Source of the DNA: Candidatus Limnocylindria bacterium
Lineage (GTDB): Bacteria > Chloroflexota > Limnocylindria > P2-11E
Assembly: GCA_036523395.1 (NCBI GenBank)
Contig: DATDEH010000072.1
Location: 72,441-136,440 of the forward strand
Length of the DNA: 64,000 nt
Direction: 5' to 3'
The notes beneath the pieces are model-generated. The model did no database searches. It was given only the letters and a program-made list of their open reading frames with translations, and was not told where the DNA came from. Positions 43,174 to 51,304 of the stretch are shown piece after piece. Every line of letters starts with the position of its first letter. Position 1 is the stretch's first letter. The translations under genes and the position numbers were made by a program.

Positions 43174-44387
43174 GACGCGCGCCCCTTCACGATGCCCGCT
43201 TTGCGCCGCTCCTCGAACTCGGCGCGCGCTCGCTGCAGCACGGCGGGATCGGTGAGCACGTCGAGCGCGGTGAGCGCGAGCGCCTTCGCGGCGACGAGCG
43301 CGTTGTCGAGCGCACCCTGCGTGACGGCGAGGTCGCGGAACGCGATCGAATGGCCGGGAACGGGCTCGGTCGCGATCGCGATGTAGGGATGGATCGCTGG
43401 AAGTACCTGCATGACGTTTCCCATGTCGGTGGAGCCGACGCGCTCGTCGTCGCGCGCCTCGAACACCTGCATCCCGAGACCCTTCATGTGCTGCGCCCAG
43501 CGTTCGGCCATCGGCGTCGAGAAGACCATGTTCTCGTAGCCAGCGTTCTCGTGGACGGTCACTTTCACCGTCGTCCCCGTCGCGGTCGCCGCGCCCTCCG
43601 CGCACGCGATGAAACGCCGAAGGACCTCCTGCTGGTAGCGGCGATCCAGCGCGCGCACGCTGAAACGACCGACCGTGTGGTCCGGGATGACGTTCGCGGC
43701 GCTCCCGCCATTCGTGATGATCCCGTGGATGCGCGCGTCCGGACGGAGCTGCTGGCGCATCGCGTTCACCGCGTTGAACAGCTGGATCAGACCATCGAGC
43801 GCGTTGACACCCTGATCCGGCTGCGACGCGGCGTGCGCGGCCTTGCCGAAGTACTCGACGAGAACGCGATTCGACGCGAGCGAGTGCCGGCCCGCGAGGC
43901 TTCGGCCGGTCGTGGGGTGGATCATCATCGCGGCGTCCACGTCGTCGAAGCCCCCCGCGCGCAGCAGCGCGACCTTGCCGCCGCCGCCCTCCTCCGCCGG
44001 GGCGCCGATCGCCGCGAGGGATCCCTCGAGATCGCCGATCACCTCGCGCACCCCGACCGCCGCCGCGGTGCCGATCATGGCGATCAGGTTGTGGCCGCAG
44101 CCGTGACCGAGATCCGCGAGCGCGTCGTACTCGGCGAGGATCGCGACGCGCGGGCCGCCGTTCCTCCCCGATGCGTCGCCTCGATACGAGGTCTCGATGC
44201 CGCGGTAGCCGCGCGTCACTTTGAAGCCGTTCTTGTCGAGGAAGTCCGCGAGACGCGTCGACGCCTGGCGCTCTTCGTATGCGGTCTCGGGATTCGCGTG
44301 GATCGCACGCGAGAGCTCGAAGAGCGCGTCGTGCCGCTGATCGATCGCGTTCTGCGCGCGCTTCCGCAGCGCAGCGATATCGGGCAT
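43170..44387 (-). CDS. M20-family metallo-amidohydrolase
   Basis: 405 residues. Metal-site motifs include LAEYDALADLGHGCGHNLIA (His and Cys/His of the dinuclear site), GAPAEEGGGGKVALL with the catalytic Glu pair, and the lid domain with KAAHAASQPDQGVNALDG. The pattern fits M20D aminoacylase/aminobenzoyl-glutamate-hydrolase-like enzymes. It deacylates an N-acyl amino acid or related amide. ATG at 44385-44387. The adjacent MFS transporter may import the substrate. Confidence 0.9.
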   Translation of the reverse strand: MPDIAALRKRAQNAIDQRHDALFELSRAIHANPETAYEERQASTRLADFLDKNGFKVTRGYRGIETSYRGDASGRNGGPRVAILAEYDALADLGHGCGHNLIAMIGTAAAVGVREVIGDLEGSLAAIGAPAEEGGGGKVALLRAGGFDDVDAAMMIHPTTGRSLAGRHSLASNRVLVEYFGKAAHAASQPDQGVNALDGLIQLFNAVNAMRQQLRPDARIHGIITNGGSAANVIPDHTVGRFSVRALDRRYQQEVLRRFIACAEGAATATGTTVKVTVHENAGYENMVFSTPMAERWAQHMKGLGMQVFEARDDERVGSTDMGNVMQVLPAIHPYIAIATEPVPGHSIAFRDLAVTQGALDNALVAAKALALTALDVLTDPAVLQRARAEFEERRKAGIVKGRAS

Positions 44388-44397
44388 GCGCCCGATG

Positions 44398-45063
44398 CTA
44401 GCCAGCCGGCGTGATCGCCGCCGCCTGATGCCCGGCGATCATCGCGAGGATGACGTGGTCGAGCGCGCGGTCGGCTTCCTCGAACAGGGACGCGGCCTGG
44501 GCGGATTCGAGCGAGCGACGCCGAGCGACGTGCGCGATCTCCGCCATGAAGCGCGCGCGGAAGTAGAGGAACGCCTGCGTCGCCTCGCCCAGCGACAGCC
44601 CGGCGCGCTTCGCCTCGACCCCGTACTCGCGACCAAGCGACTCCGCCTGCGTCACGTATTGCTCCTGTCCTGCTCGCCGCGCGGTATCGAGATGGCCGAG
44701 GAGCAGATCGCTCATGCGTACGCCGCGCTCGCGGAACCAGCGGAGCGAGCCCTCGTCGAATCGCGTGTGCCAGTCCTGATCGGTGACGTCGGTGCGAACG
44801 CGCTTCCGGAACTCGGCGGCGACCTTGTCGGGCGTCTCGCCCATCGCAGTGAGCGACGGACGCTTGACCGCGCGCTGACGTGGAAGGAGGGCATCGATCG
44901 CCGAGCGAAGGAATCGTCGATGACCGCCCGGGGTGGTGAACACGTCGACCTTCCCGTTGTCTGCCCAGCGCCTCAGCGTGTCGGGATCCACGCCGAGGAT
45001 TCGACTGGCCTCGCCGAGAGTGAGCCAGTCGCCGCGCTTGCCGGAACTGGTCTGAGTAGGAAT
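44398..45063 (-). CDS. MerR-like HTH regulator with C-terminal helical (RsbRD_N-like) domain; rare start codon
   Basis: About 221 residues. The N-terminal HTH reads WLTLGEASRILGVDPDTLRR followed by TTPGGHRRFLRSAIDALL, as in MerR/excisionase domains. The C-terminal 130 residues are helical (FRERGVRMSDLLLGHLDTAR), like the N-domain of RsbR-type or PAS-less regulator proteins. A GTG in the middle of the HTH (44991) would destroy it. The full HTH requires starting at ATT 45063 or ATT 45072, since a TAG closes the frame at 45073-45075. No ATG, GTG or TTG is available. Confidence 0.7.
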   Translation of the reverse strand: MPTQTSSGKRGDWLTLGEASRILGVDPDTLRRWADNGKVDVFTTPGGHRRFLRSAIDALLPRQRAVKRPSLTAMGETPDKVAAEFRKRVRTDVTDQDWHTRFDEGSLRWFRERGVRMSDLLLGHLDTARRAGQEQYVTQAESLGREYGVEAKRAGLSLGEATQAFLYFRARFMAEIAHVARRRSLESAQAASLFEEADRALDHVILAMIAGHQAAAITPAG

Positions 45064-45434
45064 ACCGTAAATCTAGGCGAAACTCGCCCCAGCCTGCCGG
45101 TCCACCAAAGCGCGCCGGTGGCCAAGAGGGCTAGCAGAACGATCGACAGGACAGCTCCGGCAACTCGCCATCGCTTCGGCACTACGGCCCATATGACGAG
45201 GATCGATACCGCGATCCATCCAAGAGCGAAGAGCGATGCGATCGCGACCAGTTCCGTCGAGGTGGGAGGTCAAGGGCTTATGAATGCCATGCCCCATACC
45301 AAGTCCCGCTGGCGTTGGATCGGCCGCCGTGCGGCGGCAGCAAGATGCGCGAGCCTTAAAGTCATCTGGATCGTGACGGCTGCGGCGCGCGTGCTGACAA
45401 CGCCCGCCACCAGGACGAGGACGACGAGGATCAC
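44973..45434 (-). pseudogene. Possible small membrane protein gene(s), interrupted by one TGA
   Basis: The gap between the MFS gene and the HTH gene (45076-45468) holds one minus-strand frame with three hydrophobic stretches. From GTG 45434, VILVVLVLVAGVVSTRAAAV runs to a TGA at 45270-45272. The same frame then reads ELVAIASLFALGWIAVSILV and VAGAVLSIVLLALLATGALWW, continuing into the HTH gene region. It may be a decayed three-helix protein or two small ones (the second from CTG 45251 or GTG 45182). The 90-bp overlap with the HTH frame argues for caution. Confidence 0.3.
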
Positions 45435-45468
45435 GCCGATCGCCCGTCTGAGTTGACCACCACGTTGG

Positions 45469-46758
45469 TCATTCCTCGCCCGATGCTGTCACGGTCTCAT
45501 CTCGGGTCGGCGGCCTCGGGACATCGCTCGCGTCTGGCTCCCGCACCGCGTAGTCGCGGAGCGGTGTGACAGCCGCGACCGCCGCACTCGCGATCGCAAG
45601 CGCGCCCGCAACCGCGAACGCGACCGCGCTCGAGGCCACGACGACGATCGCGGAGAGGATCGCCGGCGACGCGCTGTTGGAGATGAGGACGACGGTGCGG
45701 AACGCGCCGTTCGCGCGGCCGCGCATGTTGGCCGGCACGTCGCGCTGGCGCGGGATGAACGCGTAGATGATGAACGCCTGCCAGGCGAGCTCGCGTCCTG
45801 TGAAGCAGAGCGTGATGAGTCGCCAGTCATTGGTCAAGGCACCTGCGAGCGCGGCCAGTCCTGACGCGAGGATCACGGCGATCATGCTGTGGCCCATCGG
45901 CCGATCGCGGGCGAGACGCGGCGCGAGCAGTGAGCCGAACACCGTGAACGCGCCTCCGACCGACAACGCGAGGCCGATCGTGACCTCGTCGAGGTGGTGC
46001 TCCTCGCGGAGCACGTAGAGCATGAGCGTCCGCAGTCCCACGCCGCCGAGGTTCGCGATGGACATCGCGACGAGCAGCCACCGCAGGATCTTCAGGCGCC
46101 ACACGAACGCGAAGCCGTCGCCGATCTCGTGGATGACGTTGCGCACCGTGAGGGGTGCCATCTGGGCGGCGGGGATCTCGAGGATCGGCGGCATCAGGTA
46201 GAAGAGAGCGAGGGTGGGCATGAAGGCGAGCGCGGCGATCCACATCGCGTTCACGTTCCCGATCGCCGCGATCGCGAATCCGCCGAGCGTCGGTCCGATG
46301 ATGCGGGCGCCGCGGTCGGCGCCGAGGAAGATCGCGTTGGCGTCCGTCAGCTCATGCTCTTCCACGAGCGAGGGCAAGACACTGAAGTCCGTAGTCACGC
46401 CCCAGAGGACCTCGACGGTGCCGAGGAGGAAACCGATGACATAGAGGAGCTCGACCGAGAACACACCGCCGATCGCGGACAGCGGGATCGCGACGGTCAG
46501 CGCGATCCCTGAGATGTCGCAGGCGATGAGGAGCCGGCGCTTGTCCACTCGGTCGATGAGAGCTCCGGCGGGCGCGCCGAAGATGATGTATGGGATCGAC
46601 TGGACGACGCGCAGGATCGCCGCGGCGGCGATGGAGTGGGTGAGGTCGATGACGAGGAGCGGCAGCGCCAGCCGGGCGACCTCGTCGGCGATCGAGCCGA
46701 GGCCGATGGCTGCGGTGAACAATGCGAACCATTTGTGACGGAGCGGCCCTTTGCGCAT
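45469..46758 (-). CDS. MFS transporter, enterobactin-exporter-like (MFS_3)
   Basis: 429 residues with 12 hydrophobic helices: RHKWFALFTAAIGLGSIADE, GAPAGALIDRVDKRRLLIAC (loop 2-3 motif) and a long middle loop. The RHKWFALFTA start and the D-R-x-x-K-R-R-L loop resemble the MFS_3/EntS-like exporters. Probably exports a small hydrophobic or siderophore-like compound; substrate unknown. ATG at 46756-46758. Divergent from the 62-residue protein gene. Confidence 0.85.
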   Translation of the reverse strand: MRKGPLRHKWFALFTAAIGLGSIADEVARLALPLLVIDLTHSIAAAAILRVVQSIPYIIFGAPAGALIDRVDKRRLLIACDISGIALTVAIPLSAIGGVFSVELLYVIGFLLGTVEVLWGVTTDFSVLPSLVEEHELTDANAIFLGADRGARIIGPTLGGFAIAAIGNVNAMWIAALAFMPTLALFYLMPPILEIPAAQMAPLTVRNVIHEIGDGFAFVWRLKILRWLLVAMSIANLGGVGLRTLMLYVLREEHHLDEVTIGLALSVGGAFTVFGSLLAPRLARDRPMGHSMIAVILASGLAALAGALTNDWRLITLCFTGRELAWQAFIIYAFIPRQRDVPANMRGRANGAFRTVVLISNSASPAILSAIVVVASSAVAFAVAGALAIASAAVAAVTPLRDYAVREPDASDVPRPPTRDETVTASGEE

Positions 46759-46847
46759 GGGGCGGCGAGCATAAAAGCGAGCGAGCGGCCCGGCACGGCG
46801 CTTGCGAGCGTCTTAAGCGACCTAGTTAGTTGTAGAGGAGGTTCTCC

Positions 46848-47036
46848 ATGGGTCAGGTCAATGTCAATCCCGGCGGGTCGTCGGACAGCGGCTTCGGTGC
46901 CGGCATGATCATCGGCATCATTCTGCTGATCCTCATCGTCCTCGTTCTCATCTTCTACGCCGGTCCGCAGATCTTCGGCGGCGGCACCACCCCGCGCTCG
47001 CTCATCGACTCGCTAAGCACAGCCGTTCTCGCTTAA
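46848..47036 (+). CDS. Small single-helix protein with strong ribosome binding site
   Basis: 62 residues: a polar start with MGQVNVNPGGSSDSGFGAG, one long helix (MIIGIILLILIVLVLIFYA), then a short tail. GAGGAGG lies 8 nt upstream of ATG, the strongest Shine-Dalgarno in this region, suggesting high expression. An AT-rich stretch (CTTAAGCGACCTAGTTAGTT) just before it is a plausible promoter -10 area. Family unnamed. A strong terminator follows. Confidence 0.8.
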   Translation: MGQVNVNPGGSSDSGFGAGMIIGIILLILIVLVLIFYAGPQIFGGGTTPRSLIDSLSTAVLA

Positions 47037-47048
47037 GCGCTCACGACT

Positions 47049-47079
47049 GCGCGGCGCCGGATGGCCTCCGGCGCCGCGC
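47049..47079 (+). terminator. GC-rich hairpin terminator after the 62-residue protein gene
   Basis: A perfect 13-bp stem, GCGCGGCGCCGGA / TCCGGCGCCGCGC, with loop TGGCC, begins 13 nt after the stop codon. There is no clear U-tract after it, but the stability and position suggest a transcription end or a 3' protective structure. Confidence 0.65.
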
Positions 47080-47093
47080 GTCATGCTTGACGC

Positions 47094-47492
47094 GTGAAGC
47101 GCGTCCTCTTCCTCTGCGCCCATAACTCGGCCCGATCACAGATGGCCGAGGGATTCCTGCGCTCATACGCCGGCGACCGCTTTGAGGTCCAGAGCGCAGG
47201 TACGAAGGCGACGGGGGTCCATCCGCTGGCTGTCTCGGTCATGCGCGAGCTCGGCGTCGACATCTCCCAGCAGACCAGCAAATCCGTCGATGAGGTGGGC
47301 GAAGGCTGGGACGTCGTCGTGACCGTCTGTGACTCGAGCTGCCCCGTGCCGCCACGCACCGGCCTGAAGCTTCGCTGGAAGTTGCCGGACCCGTCGGCCG
47401 CGCGCGGCACCGAAGCCGAGCGCCTCGAGGTCTTCCGCGGCGTGCGCGACGCCATCCGATCCCGCGTCCGCTTGCTCGCCGATCGCATCTGA
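47094..47492 (+). CDS. arsC: Arsenate reductase, low-molecular-weight phosphatase type
   Basis: 132 residues. VLFLCAHNSARSQMAEGFL has the C-x5-R P-loop with catalytic Cys. VVTVCDSSCPVPP contains a Cys pair that could form the thiol relay used by thioredoxin-coupled ArsC. It reduces arsenate, or acts as a protein tyrosine phosphatase. GTG at 47094. No ars operon genes are adjacent, so the specific role is uncertain. Confidence 0.85.
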   Translation: MKRVLFLCAHNSARSQMAEGFLRSYAGDRFEVQSAGTKATGVHPLAVSVMRELGVDISQQTSKSVDEVGEGWDVVVTVCDSSCPVPPRTGLKLRWKLPDPSAARGTEAERLEVFRGVRDAIRSRVRLLADRI

Positions 47493-47570
47493 CGCCGGTG
47501 GCACAGCGACTGCTCCTCCTTGATGTCGGCGTCCGCAAAGGACGACTTGGATCGCAGGAGGACTCTTCCG

Positions 47571-47732
47571 ATGCAAGACGGCGGACTTCCCCCACGTCCT
47601 GGCGAGCCAGTCCCGGGTGACGTTGGGAAGAAAGGCGGCGAACAGCCGGAGCGTCCGGAGGGGCCGACCGACGTCCCGCGTCAGAAGCCCGGCGTGGAAA
47701 AGGGTCCTATTCCCGAGACGCCGACCATCTAG
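47571..47732 (+). CDS. Small proline/glycine-rich disordered protein
   Basis: 53 residues (MQDGGLPPRPGEPVPGDVGK, ending PETPTI), highly charged and Pro-rich, without secondary structure or known motif. ATG 47571 is preceded by AGGAGG at 9 nt spacing, which decides the start. Its stop overlaps the stop of the convergent two-helix protein. Function unknown. Confidence 0.65.
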   Translation: MQDGGLPPRPGEPVPGDVGKKGGEQPERPEGPTDVPRQKPGVEKGPIPETPTI

Positions 47733-48007
47733 CTCCCATTGATCAGGCCGCCGCCCTCGAGCAGCGTCGCGAACATGACCAGGATCGCGTACCCGGCGAC
47801 GACCGATGTAACGATGAGAGCCGCGACGATCGCGAGGCTCAGAAGCGTGGTCTGCCGGGTCGCGGTCCTCGCGTCCATTTCCTTCTCGATGACGCGGTAG
47901 GCGACGCTCGCGATCTGGATCGCCGATCGCGCAACGAGGAAGACGCCGCCCGCGATCCCGACACCGATCGCGAGCCAGACCAGGATCGCGCCTTCGACGC
48001 TCGTCAG
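47729..48007 (-). CDS. Two-helix small membrane protein with CTG start
   Basis: 92 residues with two long hydrophobic helices, GAILVWLAIGVGIAGGVFLV and SLAIVAALIVTSVVAGYAIL, joined by a charged linker (YRVIEKEMDARTATRQ). No ATG, GTG or TTG lies before the first helix. CTG at 48005-48007, 4 nt after the TGA of the metalloprotease gene, is the only reasonable start. Likely co-transcribed with the HExxH gene. Family unknown. Confidence 0.7.
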   Translation of the reverse strand: MTSVEGAILVWLAIGVGIAGGVFLVARSAIQIASVAYRVIEKEMDARTATRQTTLLSLAIVAALIVTSVVAGYAILVMFATLLEGGGLINGS

Positions 48008-48011
48008 CGTC

Positions 48012-48686
48012 TCACTCGTTCCCCGCTAGCCAGCGCTGGAACTGCGCCAGGGAGAAATATTCCTCGCCCATCGGCCAGTCGGGTTCGCGCGTGAAGTCGA
48101 CGGCGAGCGCGGATCCGTCGATCAGCGGCCCGAAATGCGCGCGGATCGGCAGCGGCAGCTCCGTGGTGTCCCGAAAGTTGGTGGGTATGTCAGCGAAGTA
48201 CTCGACGGGATTCGCGTGATCGCCCTGGCGCAGGAAGGAGCCGGTGACCCAGTCGCGGTACCGCGGGAACTCCGCGAGGTGCGCCCGACTGTCGCGGACG
48301 GCGCGGCGGAGGTAGGCGAAGTTGCGGTCCTCGTCCCGCCGATACACGGGGTGGTTCCAGCAGACGAAGTGGAACAGCTCGTGGCAGGCGGACAGCTCTA
48401 CCTGGCGCAGTCCCTCGTAGGTCTCGACGCCCGCGGCGAGCTCGATCTCATTCCGGTCCGGGTAGAAACCGCCGCCGTACCGCGCGTTCGTCCGGATGAT
48501 CGGGCAGCGCCTGCCCAGCGCGCGGACCTCGTCGGGGAATCCGCGCAGGGCGCGCTCCGCCAGGACGTCCCCGGGCGTCACGTACAGGTACATCTGGCGG
48601 CGCCAGAGCGACCGTCGGAGGTCCGGTAGCCGGCTTCCGGTCAGGCGCTCGACGGCCGAAAGCACGGCGCGGCGGTATCGGATCAC
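48012..48686 (-). CDS. HExxH-containing putative zinc metallopeptidase
   Basis: 224 residues from GTG 48686. The segment VELSACHELFHFVCW holds HELFH, a HExxH zinc site, flanked by two Cys. VEYFADIPTNF about 70 residues later contains a Glu and Asp that could be the third ligand. No signal peptide or membrane helix, so probably cytoplasmic. The frame is open upstream to 48794, but the extra residues look like translated leader. Divergent from galK. Confidence 0.65.
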   Translation of the reverse strand: MIRYRRAVLSAVERLTGSRLPDLRRSLWRRQMYLYVTPGDVLAERALRGFPDEVRALGRRCPIIRTNARYGGGFYPDRNEIELAAGVETYEGLRQVELSACHELFHFVCWNHPVYRRDEDRNFAYLRRAVRDSRAHLAEFPRYRDWVTGSFLRQGDHANPVEYFADIPTNFRDTTELPLPIRAHFGPLIDGSALAVDFTREPDWPMGEEYFSLAQFQRWLAGNE

Positions 48687-48744
48687 GAGCCAAGTATCCG
48701 TGGCGCAGAACAGGAGTTGCGCCCGCCGTGTTAATAGGAGCGAC

Positions 48745-49794
48745 GTGTACCGATCCGATGCCCCTGGCCGCGTGAATCTGATCGGCGAGCACACGGACTA
48801 CAACGAGGGCCTCGTCCTCCCGACCGCGACCCCACAGCGCACAGTCGTCGAGCTGTCTCCCCGCGAGGACCAGGTCGTCCGGGTGGAGAGCGAGGGCTAC
48901 ATGCCGATCGCCTACCGGCTCGGCGACGAACGGACCTGCGGCGACTGGGGCGACTACGTCCGCGGCGTTACCTGGGTGCTCACGAAGGCCGGTCACGCCA
49001 TCCGCGGATTCGACGCCGGCATCGCCTCGCGGGTGCCTCCCGGCGCGGGTCTCTCGTCCAGCGCCGCGCTCGAGGTCGCGTTGCTGCGCGCACTCCGCGA
49101 CGCCTTCTCGCTGACGCTCGATGACATGGCCCTCGCGTACGCCGCGCACAAGGCGGAACGCGACGTCGTCGGAGCGCGCGTCGGCACGATGGACCAGCTC
49201 GCCGCGGGTCTCGCGCGCGTTGGCGAAGCGCTGCTCATCGACATGCGGAAGTCGGACATCGAACGCGTGCCGATCCCTGGCAGCGTCGAGATCGTGGTCG
49301 TCTATTCCGGGATCGCGCACGACAACGCGAAGCAGGGCGCGTACAACGAGCGGCGCGCCCAATGCGACGAGGCCGCCCGGCGCCTCGGGATCGTTTCCCT
49401 ACGCGACGCGACCCTTGGCGATGTCGAACGCCTCGCCCCGCAGAACGCGACCCTCGCGCGCCGCGTGCGGCACGTCGTGAGCGAGAACGAGCGTGTCCGC
49501 GCGTTCGTCGCAGCTCTCAGGGCCGGCGACCTCGCGCGGTGCGGTGCGATCATCGACGCGTCGCACGCGTCTCTTCGTGAGGACTTCGACGTTTCGACAG
49601 AAGAGCTCGACATCCTGGCCGACGCGCTGCGTTCGCAGCGTGGAGTGCACGGCGCGCGCCTGGTGGGCGCCGGCTTCGGAGGCTCCGTGCTGGCGCTCGC
49701 GGACGCGGGAACCGGGTCGGATGCGGCGCGCGGCGCGGCGGAGCTGTACCGGTCGCGCGCCGGCCGCACCGGACGTGTGGTGATGCCGGTCTAA
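48745..49794 (+). CDS. galK: Galactokinase
   Basis: 349 residues of the GHMP kinase family: galactokinase signature GRVNLIGEHTDYNEGLVLP, ATP motif PPGAGLSSSAALEVALL, and motif 3 GAGFGGSVLALAD. It phosphorylates galactose at C1 in the cytoplasm. GTG 48745 has AGGAG 4 nt upstream. The N-terminal residues before GRVN are short (about 8), less than E. coli GalK but as in several actinobacterial forms. No other Leloir genes adjoin it. Confidence 0.93.
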   Translation: MYRSDAPGRVNLIGEHTDYNEGLVLPTATPQRTVVELSPREDQVVRVESEGYMPIAYRLGDERTCGDWGDYVRGVTWVLTKAGHAIRGFDAGIASRVPPGAGLSSSAALEVALLRALRDAFSLTLDDMALAYAAHKAERDVVGARVGTMDQLAAGLARVGEALLIDMRKSDIERVPIPGSVEIVVVYSGIAHDNAKQGAYNERRAQCDEAARRLGIVSLRDATLGDVERLAPQNATLARRVRHVVSENERVRAFVAALRAGDLARCGAIIDASHASLREDFDVSTEELDILADALRSQRGVHGARLVGAGFGGSVLALADAGTGSDAARGAAELYRSRAGRTGRVVMPV

Positions 49795-49822
49795 CGCGCG
49801 TCCCGCGCATACTCGACCTGCC

Positions 49823-51253
49823 GTGCCCCGTCCGCCGTCCGCCGACGCGCCGCGCATCTTCACCGGCATCGCGCGCTCGTACGACCGCGCCGGCGCGCTG
49901 TTCTCCTTCGGCCAGGATCCACGCTGGCGGCACGCGCTCGTCGCATCCGTCGCCGCCGCTCCCGACGACGTCGTGCTCGATGTGGCCACCGGCACGGGAC
50001 TCGTGGCCGTCGAGCTCGCCCAGCGCTACGGCTGCAAGGTCGTCGGTCTCGATCGCAGCGCGGACATGCTCGCCGAGGCGTCGCGCCGGAACGGTCTGAT
50101 CAGTGGACTGGTGAACGCTCGCGCGGAGCGACTTCCGTTCGCCGACGCGACGTTCGACCACGTCACGTTCACGTATCTGCTGCGGTATGTCGACGATCCG
50201 GCGGCGACCGTGCGCGAGCTCTCGCGTGTGCTGAAGCCCGGCGGGCGGCTCGCGGCGCTCGAGTTCGGGGTCCCGTCCTCGCCGATCGCGTTCGGTCTGT
50301 GGCGGTTGTACACGCGGGCCGTGATGCCGATCCTTGGTTCGCTGTTCTCGCGCAAGTGGCGCGACGTGAACGCGTTCCTCGGCCCCAGCATCGAACGCTT
50401 CTACCGCGCGCATCCACAGCGCGACGTCGAACGGTACTGGCGCGACGCGGGTCTCGCCGATGTGCGTTCGCGAGCGATGAGCCTCGGCGGCGGGATCGTC
50501 ATGAGCGCGACGAAGCGGCCCGCGACGGTCGCGAGCGATGTGCGCCTCGGCGCGGCGTTCTACGCGCTCCAGCCGGGCGGCTGGCGGGATTACTGGACGC
50601 TGCTGCATCCGCCGTACACAGCGTGGCATCTGTCGTACGTGCTGCTCGGCGCGGCGCTGTCGCCCGCGCCCGATCCGCGCATCGTCCTGGGCGCCCTGCT
50701 CGCGTTCGGGCTCGCGGTCGGTGTCGCGGCGCATTCGTTCGACGAGCTCCAGGGACGTCCGCTCGGCACGCGGATCCCCGCGCGCGTGCTCGCCATACTC
50801 GGAGCGCTCGGTCTCGCAGGCGCGGCCGCGCTCGGCACCGCTGCTGCTCTGATGCTCGGTCCGATGCTCTGGTTATTCGTCCTGGCCGGCGTCGCGCTCG
50901 TCCTTCTTTACGCATTCGAAGCTCCGGTCGTCCATTCGGACGTCGGGTTCGCGCTGGCGTGGGGCGCGTTCCCGGTCCTCACGGCCGCGTACGCCACGGG
51001 CGCGCCGATGGTCCCCGCGGTCGCGGTCGCCGCGGCAGCTGCGCTCCTGAGCCTCGCGCAGCGCGTTCTGTCTACGCGCGTGCGCGCGGTCAGGCGCCGA
51101 AGCCTCTCTGTCGGAGGCGAGGTCCGCTACATCGACGGATCGCGCGAGACGCTCGACGCGCAGGGACTCATCGCGGCGCCGGAAGGCGCGCTGCGCATCC
51201 TCTGGCTCGCGGTCGTCGCGCTCGCGGTGGGTCTGCTGCTCGCGCGTTACTGA
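49823..51253 (+). CDS. MenG/UbiE-type methyltransferase fused to a multi-helix membrane domain
   Basis: 476 residues. Residues 1-235 are a class I SAM methyltransferase resembling demethylmenaquinone methyltransferase: ARSYDRAGALFSFGQDPRWR, VVLDVATGTGLVAVEL, LPFADATFDHVTFTYLLRYV and the post-motif LKPGGRLAALEFG. Residues about 245-476 contain six or seven helices and HSFDELQGRPLGTRI, reminiscent of a UbiA-like prenyltransferase but without clear Asp-rich motifs. The fusion may methylate and handle a membrane quinone or lipid. GTG at 49823. Ends at a hairpin. Confidence 0.8.
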   Translation: MPRPPSADAPRIFTGIARSYDRAGALFSFGQDPRWRHALVASVAAAPDDVVLDVATGTGLVAVELAQRYGCKVVGLDRSADMLAEASRRNGLISGLVNARAERLPFADATFDHVTFTYLLRYVDDPAATVRELSRVLKPGGRLAALEFGVPSSPIAFGLWRLYTRAVMPILGSLFSRKWRDVNAFLGPSIERFYRAHPQRDVERYWRDAGLADVRSRAMSLGGGIVMSATKRPATVASDVRLGAAFYALQPGGWRDYWTLLHPPYTAWHLSYVLLGAALSPAPDPRIVLGALLAFGLAVGVAAHSFDELQGRPLGTRIPARVLAILGALGLAGAAALGTAAALMLGPMLWLFVLAGVALVLLYAFEAPVVHSDVGFALAWGAFPVLTAAYATGAPMVPAVAVAAAAALLSLAQRVLSTRVRAVRRRSLSVGGEVRYIDGSRETLDAQGLIAAPEGALRILWLAVVALAVGLLLARY

Positions 51254-51272
51254 TGGAGCGGCGAAGCCGCTC
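51252..51272. terminator. Hairpin after the methyltransferase-membrane fusion gene
   Basis: TGGAGCGGC-GAA-GCCGCTCCA is a perfect 9-bp stem with a 3-nt loop, overlapping the stop codon region. It lies between two convergent genes and could serve both; the stretch CAGAAAGC follows. A bidirectional terminator is plausible. Confidence 0.55.
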
Positions 51273-51304
51273 CAGAAAGCCGGAGCCGAGGGCGGAGGTC
51301 ACGT

